Of a stretch of 64,000 bases of DNA, positions 26,781-36,191 are shown in pieces. The position numbers and the translations under genes were made by a program. The notes under the pieces are model-generated. The model was not told where the DNA came from. It made no database searches and saw nothing but the letters and a program-made list of their open reading frames with translations. Position 1 is the stretch's first letter; each line of letters begins with the position of its first letter. This DNA comes from AC-32 sp963704005 (GTDB taxonomy: Bacteria; Actinomycetota; Thermoleophilia; Gaiellales; Gaiellaceae), in the NCBI GenBank assembly GCA_963704005.1, contig CAVPGJ010000005.1, forward strand, positions 372,001 through 436,000, given 5' to 3'.

Positions 26781-27446
26781 GTGCCCGAGGCGCGCTACGA
26801 TCAGATCGCGGACTGGTACCGCCGCTGGCGGCCCGAGCTGAGCACGGACGAGGACGAGGCCCTACGGCGACTCCTCGGCGAGGGCGAGGGGCGTTGCCTC
26901 GACCTCGGCTGCGGGCCCGGCACCGGCAGCTCCGTGGTGGCCGAGCTCGGCTGGTCGGTAGTCGGAGTCGACGTCTCGGCCGAGCTCCTCGAAGCGGCCC
27001 GATGTCGCGGCTTCGAGGTCGTCCGGGCTCCGGGCGAGGAGCTGCCGTTCGAGGACGCCAGCTTCGACGCCATCGTCTCCGTCTGGACGCACACCGACCT
27101 CGAGGACTTCGCCGCGGCGGTAGCGGAGGCGGCCCGCGTCCTCCGTGCGGGCTCCCCCTTCGTCTACGTCGGTGGCCACCCGTGCTTCGTGGGACCCCAC
27201 TCGCTGTTCGTCGGCGCCGAGGGCGTGCCCGAGCTCCATCCCGGCTACCGCCCGTCGCGGCGCTACGACGCCTCCGCGCCTGGCGTCGCCAACCCCGAGG
27301 GCGTCCGCGCGCGCGTCGGCGGTGTGCACCTGACACTGGACGATTTCCTCCGCGCGTTCACGGGAGCGGGCTTCCGGATCGAGCGCTTCGAGGAGATCGG
27401 CGAGCGCGACTACCCGCACGTGGTCGCGCTGCGCGCGTGGCGATGA
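26781..27446 (+). CDS. Class I SAM-dependent methyltransferase
   Basis: 221 residues. The SAM-binding motif I CLDLGCGPGTGS is at about 40-51, the acidic residue in VVGVDVSAELLEAA, motif II/III FDAIVSVWTHTD, and post-motif ARVLRAGSPFVYVGGHP. A Methyltransf_11-like fold is clear; the substrate is unknown. GTG 26781 is the nearest start before PEARYDQIADWY. The stop overlaps the helicase start (ATGA at 27443). Confidence 0.88.
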   Translation: MPEARYDQIADWYRRWRPELSTDEDEALRRLLGEGEGRCLDLGCGPGTGSSVVAELGWSVVGVDVSAELLEAARCRGFEVVRAPGEELPFEDASFDAIVSVWTHTDLEDFAAAVAEAARVLRAGSPFVYVGGHPCFVGPHSLFVGAEGVPELHPGYRPSRRYDASAPGVANPEGVRARVGGVHLTLDDFLRAFTGAGFRIERFEEIGERDYPHVVALRAWR

Positions 27447-29665
27447 GCGTCGCGGCGGGCCTGCTCCAGGGCGAGGAGCTCGCCTACCTCGGGACCGAGC
27501 CGGCGCGGGAGGCGCGGAGCGCGCCGTTGCCGGACGAGCTGCACCCGAAGGTGCGCGAGGCGCTGGCGGCGCAGGGGATCGAGTCGCTCTACGCCCACCA
27601 GGCCGAGGCGTGGGACGCCGCCGCCCGTGGGGAGAACCTGATCGTGACCACGGGAACGGCCAGTGGGAAGACCCTCGCCTTCAACCTGCCGGTCCTCGAC
27701 GCGCTCGGCCGCGAGCCGAAGCAGCGGGCGCTCTACCTCTACCCGACCAAGGCTCTCGCGCAGGACCAGCTGCGCGCGCTCGGCTCCTTCCGGCTGCCGA
27801 AGCTCCGCGCCGCGATCTACGACGGCGACACCGAAGCCGAGCGCCGCCGGCAGGTGCGCAAGTGGGCGAACGTGATCCTGTCGAACCCGGACATGCTCCA
27901 CGTCGGCGTCCTCCCGCACCACGACCGCTGGGGCGACGTGCTCACGAACCTCGCCTACGTCGTCGTGGACGAGGCCCACGTCTACCGCGGCGTCTTCGGG
28001 TCGCACGTCGCCAACGTGCTCCGGCGGCTGCGGCGGCTGGCGCGCGTCTACGGAGCCGAGCCGCAGTTCCTGCTCGCCTCGGCGACGATCGCGAACCCGG
28101 GCGAGCTGGCCCGATCGCTGACGGGAGCCGAGGCGACCGTGATCGGCGACGACGGCGCGCCGCGCGCCGAGCGGACGGTCGCGCTCTGGAACCCGCCGCT
28201 GACCGACGAGGAGCTCGGCCTGCGCGCCAGCGCCCTCGGCGAGGCGTCACGCCTGATGGCGGAGCTCGTCTCGCGTGGCCTCCGCACGCTCTGCTTCGCC
28301 AAGAGCCGCCGCGCGGCGGAGCTGATCCACCGCTTCACCGCCGACCGCCTCGGCGACGACTCGGCGCTCTCGCCCTACCGGGCCGGCTACACACCTCAGC
28401 AACGGCGCGAGATCGAGCGGCGGCTGCTGGAGGGCGAGCTGCTCGGCGTCTCGGCCACGAACGCGCTCGAGCTAGGGATCGACGTCGGCCTGCTCGACTG
28501 CGTGCTCTCGGTCGGCTTCCCGGGGACCGTCGCCTCGCTGCGGCAGCAGTGGGGCCGGGCCGGGCGGCGCGGGCACGGCCTGGCGGTGCTCGTCGCGAGC
28601 GAGGACGCGCTCGACCAGTACTTCATGCGCGAGCCTGAGACGCTGCTCGAGCGGCGGGTCGAGGCCGCGATCCTCGACCACGAGAACCCGCGTGTGCTGG
28701 ACGGGCACGTGCGCGCGGCCGCGTTCGAGGCACCGCTCGACGATGCCGACCGCGAGCTGCTCGGCGACGCGGCCCTGGAGCGGGCGGCCGCGCTGCCGGA
28801 GCTGCAGAAGACCAAGGCCGGCTACGTCTGGGCGGGCCGCGACTATCCAGCCGCACGGGTGTCGCTGCGCTCGACCGGGCCCGAGGCGTTCGCGATCGTC
28901 GACGCCTCGAACGGGACGATGCTCGGCATCGTCGAGCAGGAGCGCGCCTACTCGACCGTCCACGAGGGCGCGATCTACCTCCACCTCGGCGAGAGCTACC
29001 GCGTCCGCGAGCTCGACTTCGTCTCGCGCACGGCGGTCGTCGAGCCGTTCCGCGGCGACTACTACACGCAGGCCAAGAAGGAAACCTCGACCGCGATCGT
29101 CGAGACCACCCGCGGCGGCCGGCGGCTCGGCGTCGACCTCTCGTTCGGCCACGTCGTCGTCACCGAGCAGGTCGTCGGCTACCAGAAGCGCTCGATCCAG
29201 ACGCAGGAGAGCTTCGAGGTGGTCCCGCTCGCGCTACCGCAGACCGAGTTCGAGACCGAGGCGGTCTGGTTCCCGCCCGAGCCGTGGATGCTCGAGGGCC
29301 TGGAGCAAATGCCGAGGCTGCTCGGGTCGCTCCATGCCGCCGAGCACTCGCTGATCGCGCTGCTGCCGCTCTGGGCGATGTGCGACCGCTGGGATATCGG
29401 CGGGCTCTCGACCAACCTCCACTTCCAGACCGGCCGCCCGACGATCTTCGTCTACGACGGCCACGCCGGCGGGGTCGGGATCGCGGAGCGCGGCTTCGAC
29501 GTCTTCGAGGGCTGGGCCGACGACACCGCGAAGCTGTTGCAGGGCTGCCCCTGCGAGCGCGGCTGCCCGTCCTGCGTGCAGAGCCCGAAGTGCGGGAACC
29601 TGAACGAGCCGCTCGACAAGGCGGGCGCGCTCGAGCTGCTGGAGCGCATGCTCGGCGCGGCGTAA
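27443..29665 (+). CDS. mrfA: MrfA/YprA-type superfamily 2 DNA helicase
   Basis: 740 residues, close to B. subtilis MrfA. Walker A TGTASGKT is at 70-77, DEAH at 176-179 (VVVDEAHVYRG), motif III SATIANP, and motif VI QQWGRAGRRG. The C-terminal MZB/DUF1998 region carries a four-cysteine metal site (CPCERGCPSC, then SPKCG) near residues 700-720. MrfA is a 3'-5' helicase in mitomycin-type DNA-damage repair, acting with the exonuclease MrfB, which is not adjacent here. Translationally coupled to the methyltransferase. Confidence 0.92.
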   Translation: MSVAAGLLQGEELAYLGTEPAREARSAPLPDELHPKVREALAAQGIESLYAHQAEAWDAAARGENLIVTTGTASGKTLAFNLPVLDALGREPKQRALYLYPTKALAQDQLRALGSFRLPKLRAAIYDGDTEAERRRQVRKWANVILSNPDMLHVGVLPHHDRWGDVLTNLAYVVVDEAHVYRGVFGSHVANVLRRLRRLARVYGAEPQFLLASATIANPGELARSLTGAEATVIGDDGAPRAERTVALWNPPLTDEELGLRASALGEASRLMAELVSRGLRTLCFAKSRRAAELIHRFTADRLGDDSALSPYRAGYTPQQRREIERRLLEGELLGVSATNALELGIDVGLLDCVLSVGFPGTVASLRQQWGRAGRRGHGLAVLVASEDALDQYFMREPETLLERRVEAAILDHENPRVLDGHVRAAAFEAPLDDADRELLGDAALERAAALPELQKTKAGYVWAGRDYPAARVSLRSTGPEAFAIVDASNGTMLGIVEQERAYSTVHEGAIYLHLGESYRVRELDFVSRTAVVEPFRGDYYTQAKKETSTAIVETTRGGRRLGVDLSFGHVVVTEQVVGYQKRSIQTQESFEVVPLALPQTEFETEAVWFPPEPWMLEGLEQMPRLLGSLHAAEHSLIALLPLWAMCDRWDIGGLSTNLHFQTGRPTIFVYDGHAGGVGIAERGFDVFEGWADDTAKLLQGCPCERGCPSCVQSPKCGNLNEPLDKAGALELLERMLGAA

Positions 29666-29668
29666 CAT
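29663..29668 (+). promoter_or_regulatory. -10 hexamer TAACAT for the small ORF at 29675
   Basis: TAACAT overlaps the helicase stop region, with 6 nt to ATG 29675. Confidence 0.4.
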
Positions 29669-29674
29669 CCAGGC

Positions 29675-29848
29675 ATGGGGCTGCTCCTGATCATCCTGGC
29701 GTTGTTGGGATTCGTCGCCTTCGGCATCGGGTCGGGGTCGACCTCGATCTCGCCGGCCGGGAAGGCCCCGCCGGCCGTCTCGAAGTGCGCAAAGCACATG
29801 CACGCCGAGCCCGCCTCGTCGCGCTGCCGCCCGCCGGCGAATCCGTAG
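29675..29848 (+). CDS. 57-residue single-span membrane protein
   Basis: A hydrophobic N-terminal helix (GLLLIILALLGFVAFGIG) is followed by a polar tail with SKCAKHMHAEPASSRCRPPANP, containing two cysteines and two histidines. No family recognised. A leaderless-type -10 (TAACAT, 6 nt) directly precedes the ATG, and the gene fills the gap between the helicase and the convergent FecR-like gene, ending 1 nt before it. Small and unconserved as far as I can judge, so moderate confidence. Confidence 0.5.
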   Translation: MGLLLIILALLGFVAFGIGSGSTSISPAGKAPPAVSKCAKHMHAEPASSRCRPPANP

Positions 29849-29849
29849 C

Positions 29850-30455
29850 TCAGCGCTTCGCGAAGTAGCTGTGCCCGGCGTGCACGAGCACGTGCTTGTG
29901 CTTCTTGAAGTCGAACACGTCGACCACGCCGCGCTGGACGTGGATGAGCGTCCCCGCGCAGGAGTCCGCGGTCAGCCACCAGGTCCCCCGGACGGCCCCG
30001 GAGGCCGCGATGCCCTTCGTGCGGAACCGGCCCTTTCCCTTTCCCCAAAGCCGGCGTTTCCGCTTAGATGACTCCTGCGCGAAGGCCCGCTTCGGGCAGG
30101 CCAGGTTGCCGGACAGCGTCTGCGTGGCGACGTGTTTTCCCGTCTTCGACTGTCCGATCAAGAACAGTCCCTGCCACCAGTCGGCCTTCTCCGTCTTGCC
30201 GTAGCCGATCGCGAAGGTCAGGCGGACCCGCCCGTGCGTCGTGTCGAGCTCGGTGCCGAGCGGGATCTGCGTCTCCGCCGTCAGGGGGACGAAGGTCTGC
30301 GACCCGGGCACGCGGTACAGGGTCGTGCCGCTCACAGGAGCGGCGTTCGCCGTCTTGCCGAGCTGGGGCGGCGGCGGGGCGGTGGCCCCTGCCGGGCCGG
30401 CGACGAGCACGACCACCGCGCCGAGGACCGGCAATGCCAGCAGCCAGGGTCGCAT
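29850..30455 (-). CDS. Secreted FecR-like protein
   Basis: 201 residues. A cleavable signal peptide (LLALPVLGAVVVLVAGPAGA) is followed by a beta-rich domain typical of FecR-like exported proteins: VPLTAETQIPLGTELDTTHGRV, WWQGLFLIGQSKTGK, ASGAVRGTWWLTADSCAGTL, and a closing VHAGHSYFAKR. FecR proper relays iron signals; these signal-peptide versions in actinobacteria are of unknown function. Its ATG follows the cyclase stop with no gap, so it is coupled to the cyclase. Confidence 0.7.
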   Translation of the reverse strand: MRPWLLALPVLGAVVVLVAGPAGATAPPPPQLGKTANAAPVSGTTLYRVPGSQTFVPLTAETQIPLGTELDTTHGRVRLTFAIGYGKTEKADWWQGLFLIGQSKTGKHVATQTLSGNLACPKRAFAQESSKRKRRLWGKGKGRFRTKGIAASGAVRGTWWLTADSCAGTLIHVQRGVVDVFDFKKHKHVLVHAGHSYFAKR

Positions 30456-32307
30456 CTAGGTCGTCGCCAGCTCCGGGCCCGCCTCGACCGGCTCCTCAGC
30501 CGGAACCGGGTCGGGGACCGCCCAGACCTTGACCGTCGCCGCCCGTCCGCGCACGGCCAGCTCGTCGACGAACTCCATGTCCTCCGGCTGCTGCCCGCAT
30601 CAGCTCCCGTGTCGAGTCCGCGAGGAAGATCGAGTACGGCGTCCCCTTGGTCATGCCCTCGAGCCGCGAGGCCGTGTTGACCGTGTCGCCGATCGTCGTG
30701 TACTCGAGCCGCCGCTCCGACCCGACGTTGCCGACCATCGTCTCGCCGCTGTTGAGACCGATGCCGATCTTTATCTCGATGTCCTGCCCCTGCCCGCGCA
30801 GCCATTCGTTCACGGCCGGCAGGCGCCTCTCGATCATCTCCCGCGCGCTCGCGACTGCGCGGTCGGCGTGGTCCTCCTGCTCGATCGGCGCCCCGAAGCA
30901 GGCCAGGATGCCGTCGCCCGAGTAGGAGACGAGCGTGCCGCCGTTGTTCAGCACGGCGTCGGTCATCTCGGTCAGGTAGTGGTTGAGGAAGTCGATCACC
31001 TCCTCGGCGGAGCGGGTCTCCGAGAGGGTCGTGAACCCGCGGATGTCGGAGAAGAGGATCGTGCAGAGGACGCTCCGGCCGCCGAGCCGGAGCCCGTCGC
31101 CGGCCTGGGCCAGCACCTGGGTGACGACGCCCTCGGGCACGAAGCGCGCGAAGGCGTTGCGCGTGCGCTCGCGGTCGAACGCGGTCAGCAGGTAGTTGAC
31201 CGCCAGCGAGCCGATCGCCGAGATCGTGAGCGCGAGCAGCGGGTAGACGAACGCGACGGTCCGGCCGTGGTTGAACGCGAACTGGACGGCGACCGCAAAC
31301 CCGGCCGCGAGCAGGATCGTCAGCATCAGTGCGCGAAGCGGCGGCAGCTTCAAAGACGTGAACGTCGGGATCAGCGCCAGCAGGATGATGAGCAGGATGT
31401 CCGCGCTGCGCGGATAGCTGTGGAGCGGGAACCCCTGGAGCGCATTCTCCATCGCGCTCGCCTCGACCTCGACGCCGGACATCACGCCACTGCCGGTGGT
31501 AGAGGTGGCGTGCACGTCCCCGAGCAGCGTGGCCGACGCCGGGCCTACGACGACCAGCTTGCCGCGGAAGACGGAGGCCGGGACCTTGCCGAAGTAGACC
31601 TGTGAGAAGGAGATCTTGTTGGCAGGATGGTCGTGGCCGCTTGCTCCCCGGATCGACCCGGGCGGGCCGACGTAGTCGATCCAGGCCGAGTTGCCGCCCA
31701 TATCCGCCCGCGTGATCTTGGTGTCGAGGAACTTCTCGGCCGCGAGTATCGGGAAGGACGCCAGCCCCTGGGGCGCGTAGTACATGCGGCGGATCGTCGC
31801 GCCGGGGTCGACGCCGTAGGTTGCGTCACCGACCGCCGCCCGCGCGTAGCGCTGCGCGTCAACGCCGCCGAAGACGTCGCTCTGGCCATGCTTGTTGACC
31901 TCGGTCGCCGCCAATACGGCGTTCCCCGCCTTTCTCACCGCCTCGATCAGCGCGTTGTCGGGGCCGTCCGAAGTCGGCTCGGTGAACTGGACGTCGTAGG
32001 CGATCACCTTCGCGCCGTCCTTGCGCAGCGTGTTGATCACCTTGGCGTGGTAATAGCGCGAGAAGGGCCAATGGTTCGGGAGGCCCCGGTTGGCGAAGTC
32101 GCTGAACGTGTCGTCGTCGATCTGGACGACGACCACGTCCTTCGGCTGAGGCAGTGCCCCACGGATCGAGAAGCGTGTGTCGACGGTCGCGAGCTCCTGC
32201 GTGCGCAGGATCCCGGTGAAGTACGCGGTGAGCGCGATCGCCGCCGCGCCGAGCCCCGTGCCGAGGAAAAGAAGCAGGCGAAAGCGGCTGCGACGGTTGC
32301 TGCGCAT
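30456..32307 (-). CDS. CHASE2-domain class III adenylate/guanylate cyclase (one frameshift near the 3' end)
   Basis: About 617 residues when corrected. An N-terminal helix, an extracellular CHASE2 sensor (about 35-280, VDTRFSIRG, VVVVQIDDDTF), three further helices, and a class III cyclase domain with LFSDIRGFT, VSYSGDGILACFGAP and VGNVGSERRLEYTTIGDTVN. It should convert ATP (or GTP) to a cyclic nucleotide in response to an external signal. The C-terminus changes frame near 30590: PEDMEFVDELAVRGR and VKVWAVPDP are in the next frame, ending at TAG 30456, exactly before the FecR-like ATG. ATG 32307 was chosen over TTG 32328. Confidence 0.88.
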
Positions 32308-32353
32308 CCTCGGCCTAGAGTCGCACAAATTTCGCCGGATTAGAAGCGGCGTT

Positions 32354-32359
32354 TAGGCT
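32354..32359 (+). promoter_or_regulatory. -10 hexamer TAGGCT for the phosphoesterase gene
   Basis: TAGGCT, 7 nt, GTG 32367; leaderless. It lies in the 59-nt divergent gap with the cyclase. Confidence 0.45.
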
Positions 32360-32366
32360 CCTTTCT

Positions 32367-33107
32367 GTGCGGATCGCGGTCATCTCGGACATCCACGGGA
32401 ACAAGCCGGCGCTGGAGGCCGTGCTGGCGGAGATCGAGCGGGAGCAGGTCGACCGGCTCGTCTGCCTCGGCGACGTCGCGGTCGGCCCCCAGCCGGGCGC
32501 GGCGCTGGACCGGATCGCCGAGACCGGCTGCCCGGTGATCATGGGCAACTGGGACGCGGCCTTCCTGAACGGCCTGCCGGCGCTCGAGGGCGAGCTCGGC
32601 GAGATGCTGGTGCAGCAGGCGGAGTGGGCGGCCGGCCAGCTCTCGGACGCGGAGCGCGAGGTCATGCGCGGCTTCGTGCCGTCGCTGGAGCTCTCGCTGG
32701 GCGACGGGCTCGACGCGCTCTTCTTCCACGGCTCGCCGCGCTCCTTCGACGAGGTCATCCTCGCCTCGACGCCGGCGGAGCAGCTCGACGCGCTGCTCGA
32801 GGGCAGCGATGCCCCCGTCCTCGTCGGCGGGCACACCCACTACCAGCTCCTCCGAGGCCACCGAGAGCACGTGCTCGTCAACCCGGGCAGCGTCGGCCTG
32901 CCCTTCCGAAGCCTTCCGGCCGGCGAGCGGGTGCGCATCTCACCGTGGGCCGAGTACGGGCTGCTGACGCACGAGGAGGGCCGGCTCGCGCTGGAGCTGC
33001 GGCGCGTGGACTACGACACGGAGAGCTTCCTGCGCAGCACGCTCGAGACCGGCATGCCGCACGCGCAGTGGTGGGCGGACTGCTGGGTTACGCCCCGGGG
33101 CTCGTGA
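32367..33107 (+). CDS. Calcineurin-like metallophosphoesterase (YfcE/MJ0936 type)
   Basis: 246 residues. The dimetal site motifs are in order: SDIHGN at about 7-12, GDVAVGPQP, GNWDAAF, FFHGSP and GGHTHYQLL, with NPGSVGLP closing the core. These are the hallmarks of the small YfcE-like phosphodiesterase group. GTG 32367 lies 5 residues before the first motif, behind a TAGGCT element. Divergent from the cyclase, so a role in cyclic-nucleotide breakdown is conceivable but only inferred. It overlaps the convergent kinase gene by 20 nt. Confidence 0.88.
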   Translation: MRIAVISDIHGNKPALEAVLAEIEREQVDRLVCLGDVAVGPQPGAALDRIAETGCPVIMGNWDAAFLNGLPALEGELGEMLVQQAEWAAGQLSDAEREVMRGFVPSLELSLGDGLDALFFHGSPRSFDEVILASTPAEQLDALLEGSDAPVLVGGHTHYQLLRGHREHVLVNPGSVGLPFRSLPAGERVRISPWAEYGLLTHEEGRLALELRRVDYDTESFLRSTLETGMPHAQWWADCWVTPRGS

Positions 33108-36100
33108 TCGTCTCGCTGCTGCGGCGCTGAGCGGCGGCCTCCGCAGCATCGGCGACCAACTCCTCGGACGCCTGCGCGCGGGCGGCCCCGAGCGCGGCGG
33201 CGAACCCGGAGTCGGCGCGAACCTCCTTCAGGAAGCGCTCCTCCAGCAGCTCCTCGGCCGGGTAGGGCAAGGCGCCGGTCGTCTCGCAGAGCGTGGCGGC
33301 CGAAGCGGCGAAGCGGACCGCGTCGGGACGGGAGCCTTCGAGCGCGCAGGCTACGGCGAGGGCCTGCACCCACTCGGCGGCGAGGCGCCGGTCGTTGCGG
33401 TCGCGGGCGAGCCGGAGGGCCTCCGCTATGAGCTCCCGCGCCTTGGCGGTGTCGCCGGCGGCGAGTAGCCGCTCGCGGGCGAGGTGACCGAGTGCGACCG
33501 AGATGACCCAGGTGTCCTTCACCTCGCGCGCGAGGCCGAGCGACTCCTCGAACAGCGCAGCGGCGCGGTCGTAGTCGCCTCGCAGCAGGTACGCGCGACC
33601 GAGCCCGACGAGAGAGTTCGCGATCAGGCGCCGGTCGCCGAGGCCGCGGCGCAGAGTAAGGCCGCGCTCGAACAGCTCGATCGCATCGTCCAGCTTGCCC
33701 TCCGCCAGCGCGACGTCGGCCAGCGTCGTCGCGGCGCCCGAGGCGACGAGGTTGTCGCCCGCCTGCTCGGCAAGGGTTGAGCTCTGCTCCGCCAGCGACC
33801 GCGCCTCGTCGGCCTCACCGCCGGCCATCGCCAGCCAGGCAATCTGTGCCAGCGCCGCGCCCTCGGCCTGCCCATCGGAGGCCGCCCGCGCCTGCTCGAG
33901 GCTCCGTTCGAAGTCGGCGCGCGCCTCGCGGAAGTCGCCCTCGCCGAGAGCCGCGTAGCCGGCCGCGAATTGGGCCTTCGCCAGGATCGCCGGCGAGACG
34001 CCGTCCGGCGAGGCCAGCGCCTCGGCAAGTCGCGCCCGGCCCTCCCGCATCAGGCCGCGCGTGCTCCAGAAGCGGACGAGCGCTCCGGCCATCCGCAGCG
34101 CCAGCTCGATCTCGCCGGCAGCGGTCGCCCAGGCGAGCGCCGCGCGAATGTTGTCGCGGTCGGCGTCGAGCCGCTCGAGCCAGACGGCTTGATTCGTCCG
34201 CAGCAGCTCCGGCTCGGCCGCCTCGACGGACGCGAGGAAGCGCTCGGCGTGCCGGCGCCGCAGGCCCTCCAGCTCGCCGCGCTCCTCGAGCTGCTCCAGC
34301 GCGTACTCCCGGATCGTCTCCAGCAGCACGAAGCGCGGCTCCCCGTCGGCGCCGTCGCGCTGGCGGACGAGGCTCTTGTCCACGAGCGAGGCAAGTGTGT
34401 CGAGCGCATCGCCGACCCCGGCCGCCTCGCCGGCGACCGCGTCGGCCAGCTCGAGCGAGCAGCCGCCCGCGAAGACGCCGAGCCGCGCGAACAGCGCTTG
34501 CTCCGCCGGCTCCAGCAGCTGGTAGCTCCAGTCGATCGCGTCGCGCAGGGTCCGCTGCCGCGTGGGCAGGTCGGAGGCGCCGCCGGTGAGCAGGTCGAGC
34601 GAATCCTCGAGCCGGCGCAGGATCGCGTCGGGGCTGAGGAGCTTGACCCGCGCGGCCGCCAGCTCGAGTGCGAGCGGGAGCCCGTCGAGCCGCCGGCAGA
34701 TCGCGTGCACCGCCTCGGAGTTCTCGTCCGTCAGCTCGAAGCCGGGCTTGACGGCCTGCGCACGGGCGAGGAAGAGCGTGACCGCCTGCTCCTCGCCGAG
34801 CGGGTCGAGCGGGTACTCGTGCTCGTCGCGGAGGTGAAGCGGCGCCTGGCTCGTCACGAGCACGGTCAGCGCGGGCGCAGCGGCGAGCAGGTCGTGCACG
34901 AGGTCGTTGGCCTCCATCACCTGCTCGAAGTTGTCGAGGACGAGCAGCGCGCTTCCCTCACCGAGCCCGCGCGCGATCGACTCGGCCGGCGAGAGGTCCG
35001 AGCTCTCCTCGACCCCGAGCACCTGTCCGATCGCCGAGCCGACCACCGAGGCCTCGGCGACGGGCGCCAGGTCCACGAAGAAGACCGAGCCGAGCGCCGG
35101 CGCCAGCTCGGCCGCTACGGCGATCGCAAGCCGCGTCTTCCCGGTGCCGCCGGTGCCGGTGAGCGTGACCAGGCGAACGTCCTCTCGCCCCGCCAGCTCG
35201 ACGAGCGCGGCCAGCTCGAGGTCGCGGCCGATCAGCGTCGTCGGCGGGACCGGCAGGTTCGTCACCGTGGACACCTCGGCAACCGGGGCCGGTCGAGGCG
35301 GCGTCGTGGTGCTCGGCATCACGCCGCCGAGGCAGGACCGGATCGCTTCGACCAGCTCGCGGCAGTTCGCGTAGCGTCCGTCCTCCTCCTTGGCGAGCGC
35401 CCGGGCGAGCGCCGCGTCGATGCTCACGGGCAGCTCCGGCCGCAGCTCGTGCACCGACGGGGGGTCGTCCCGGAGCTGCGCGTACATCACCGCCACGTCG
35501 GTATCACGCTCGAACGGCTTCTTGCCCGTCAGGCACTCGAAGACGAGGCAGCCGAACGCGTAGACGTCCGCGGGAGCGCCGACCGACTCGCCGCGGATCT
35601 GCTCCGGCGCCGCGTAGTCGAGCGTGCCGACGAAGAAGCCGGTCTGGGTCACCCCCCTGCTGCGCGCCCGCTTGGCGATGCCGAAGTCGGTCAGGTAGAC
35701 GCGGCCGCCCGCCTCGACCAGCACGTTGGCCGGCTTGACGTCGCGGTGGACGAGCTCGTTGGCGTGGGCCGCGTCGAGCGCGCCTGCGACCTGCTCGAGG
35801 ATGTCGAGCGCCCGCTCCATCTCGAGCGTGCCGGAGTCGATCAGCTGCGCCAGGTCTCCGCCGGCCACGTAGCGCATCGCGATGTAGACGACCCCGTCGG
35901 CGTCGCCCGCGTCGTAGATCGGGATGATGCTCGGATGATCGAGCGCGGCGACCGTCTGCGACTCGGTCACGAAGCGCTGGCGGAAGTCGCCGTCTTCGAG
36001 CAGCTCCGGCAGCAGCGTCTTCAGCGCCGCCTTGCGGCCGAGAACCGCGTGCTCGGCTTCGTAGACGAAGCCCATGCCGCCGCGGCCGAGCGTGCCCGCG

Positions 36101-36147
36101 ATGCGGTAGCCCGCGACCTGGGCGCCGACAGGAAGGGTCTCGCTCAT
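33088..36147 (-). CDS. Ser/Thr protein kinase fused to a STAND-type ATPase and TPR region
   Basis: 1019 residues. A Hanks-type kinase (about 14-270) has Lys43, HRDVKPAN with Asp136, and DFG 154-156. An AfsR/MalT-like STAND NTPase (about 300-560) has TLTGTGGTGKTRLAIA, VLDNFEQV and LDGLPLALELAAARVK; helical TPR-like repeats fill about 620-1000 (ALGEGDFREARADFE and similar). No membrane segment, so it is cytoplasmic, unlike PknB-type sensors. It probably couples phosphorylation to a nucleotide-switched signalling platform. First of the kinase/FHA block. Confidence 0.9.
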   Translation of the reverse strand: MSETLPVGAQVAGYRIAGTLGRGGMGFVYEAEHAVLGRKAALKTLLPELLEDGDFRQRFVTESQTVAALDHPSIIPIYDAGDADGVVYIAMRYVAGGDLAQLIDSGTLEMERALDILEQVAGALDAAHANELVHRDVKPANVLVEAGGRVYLTDFGIAKRARSRGVTQTGFFVGTLDYAAPEQIRGESVGAPADVYAFGCLVFECLTGKKPFERDTDVAVMYAQLRDDPPSVHELRPELPVSIDAALARALAKEEDGRYANCRELVEAIRSCLGGVMPSTTTPPRPAPVAEVSTVTNLPVPPTTLIGRDLELAALVELAGREDVRLVTLTGTGGTGKTRLAIAVAAELAPALGSVFFVDLAPVAEASVVGSAIGQVLGVEESSDLSPAESIARGLGEGSALLVLDNFEQVMEANDLVHDLLAAAPALTVLVTSQAPLHLRDEHEYPLDPLGEEQAVTLFLARAQAVKPGFELTDENSEAVHAICRRLDGLPLALELAAARVKLLSPDAILRRLEDSLDLLTGGASDLPTRQRTLRDAIDWSYQLLEPAEQALFARLGVFAGGCSLELADAVAGEAAGVGDALDTLASLVDKSLVRQRDGADGEPRFVLLETIREYALEQLEERGELEGLRRRHAERFLASVEAAEPELLRTNQAVWLERLDADRDNIRAALAWATAAGEIELALRMAGALVRFWSTRGLMREGRARLAEALASPDGVSPAILAKAQFAAGYAALGEGDFREARADFERSLEQARAASDGQAEGAALAQIAWLAMAGGEADEARSLAEQSSTLAEQAGDNLVASGAATTLADVALAEGKLDDAIELFERGLTLRRGLGDRRLIANSLVGLGRAYLLRGDYDRAAALFEESLGLAREVKDTWVISVALGHLARERLLAAGDTAKARELIAEALRLARDRNDRRLAAEWVQALAVACALEGSRPDAVRFAASAATLCETTGALPYPAEELLEERFLKEVRADSGFAAALGAARAQASEELVADAAEAAAQRRSSETITSPGA

Positions 36148-36191
36148 GGGATTTCCGCCCTCTCCATGAGTGTCTTATGCTACGCGGCGAG

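Noticed and set aside
30332..30805. Independent small gene at the cyclase 3' end
   Set aside because: Arg/Ser-rich shadow translation; the true cyclase C-terminus lies in a third frame.
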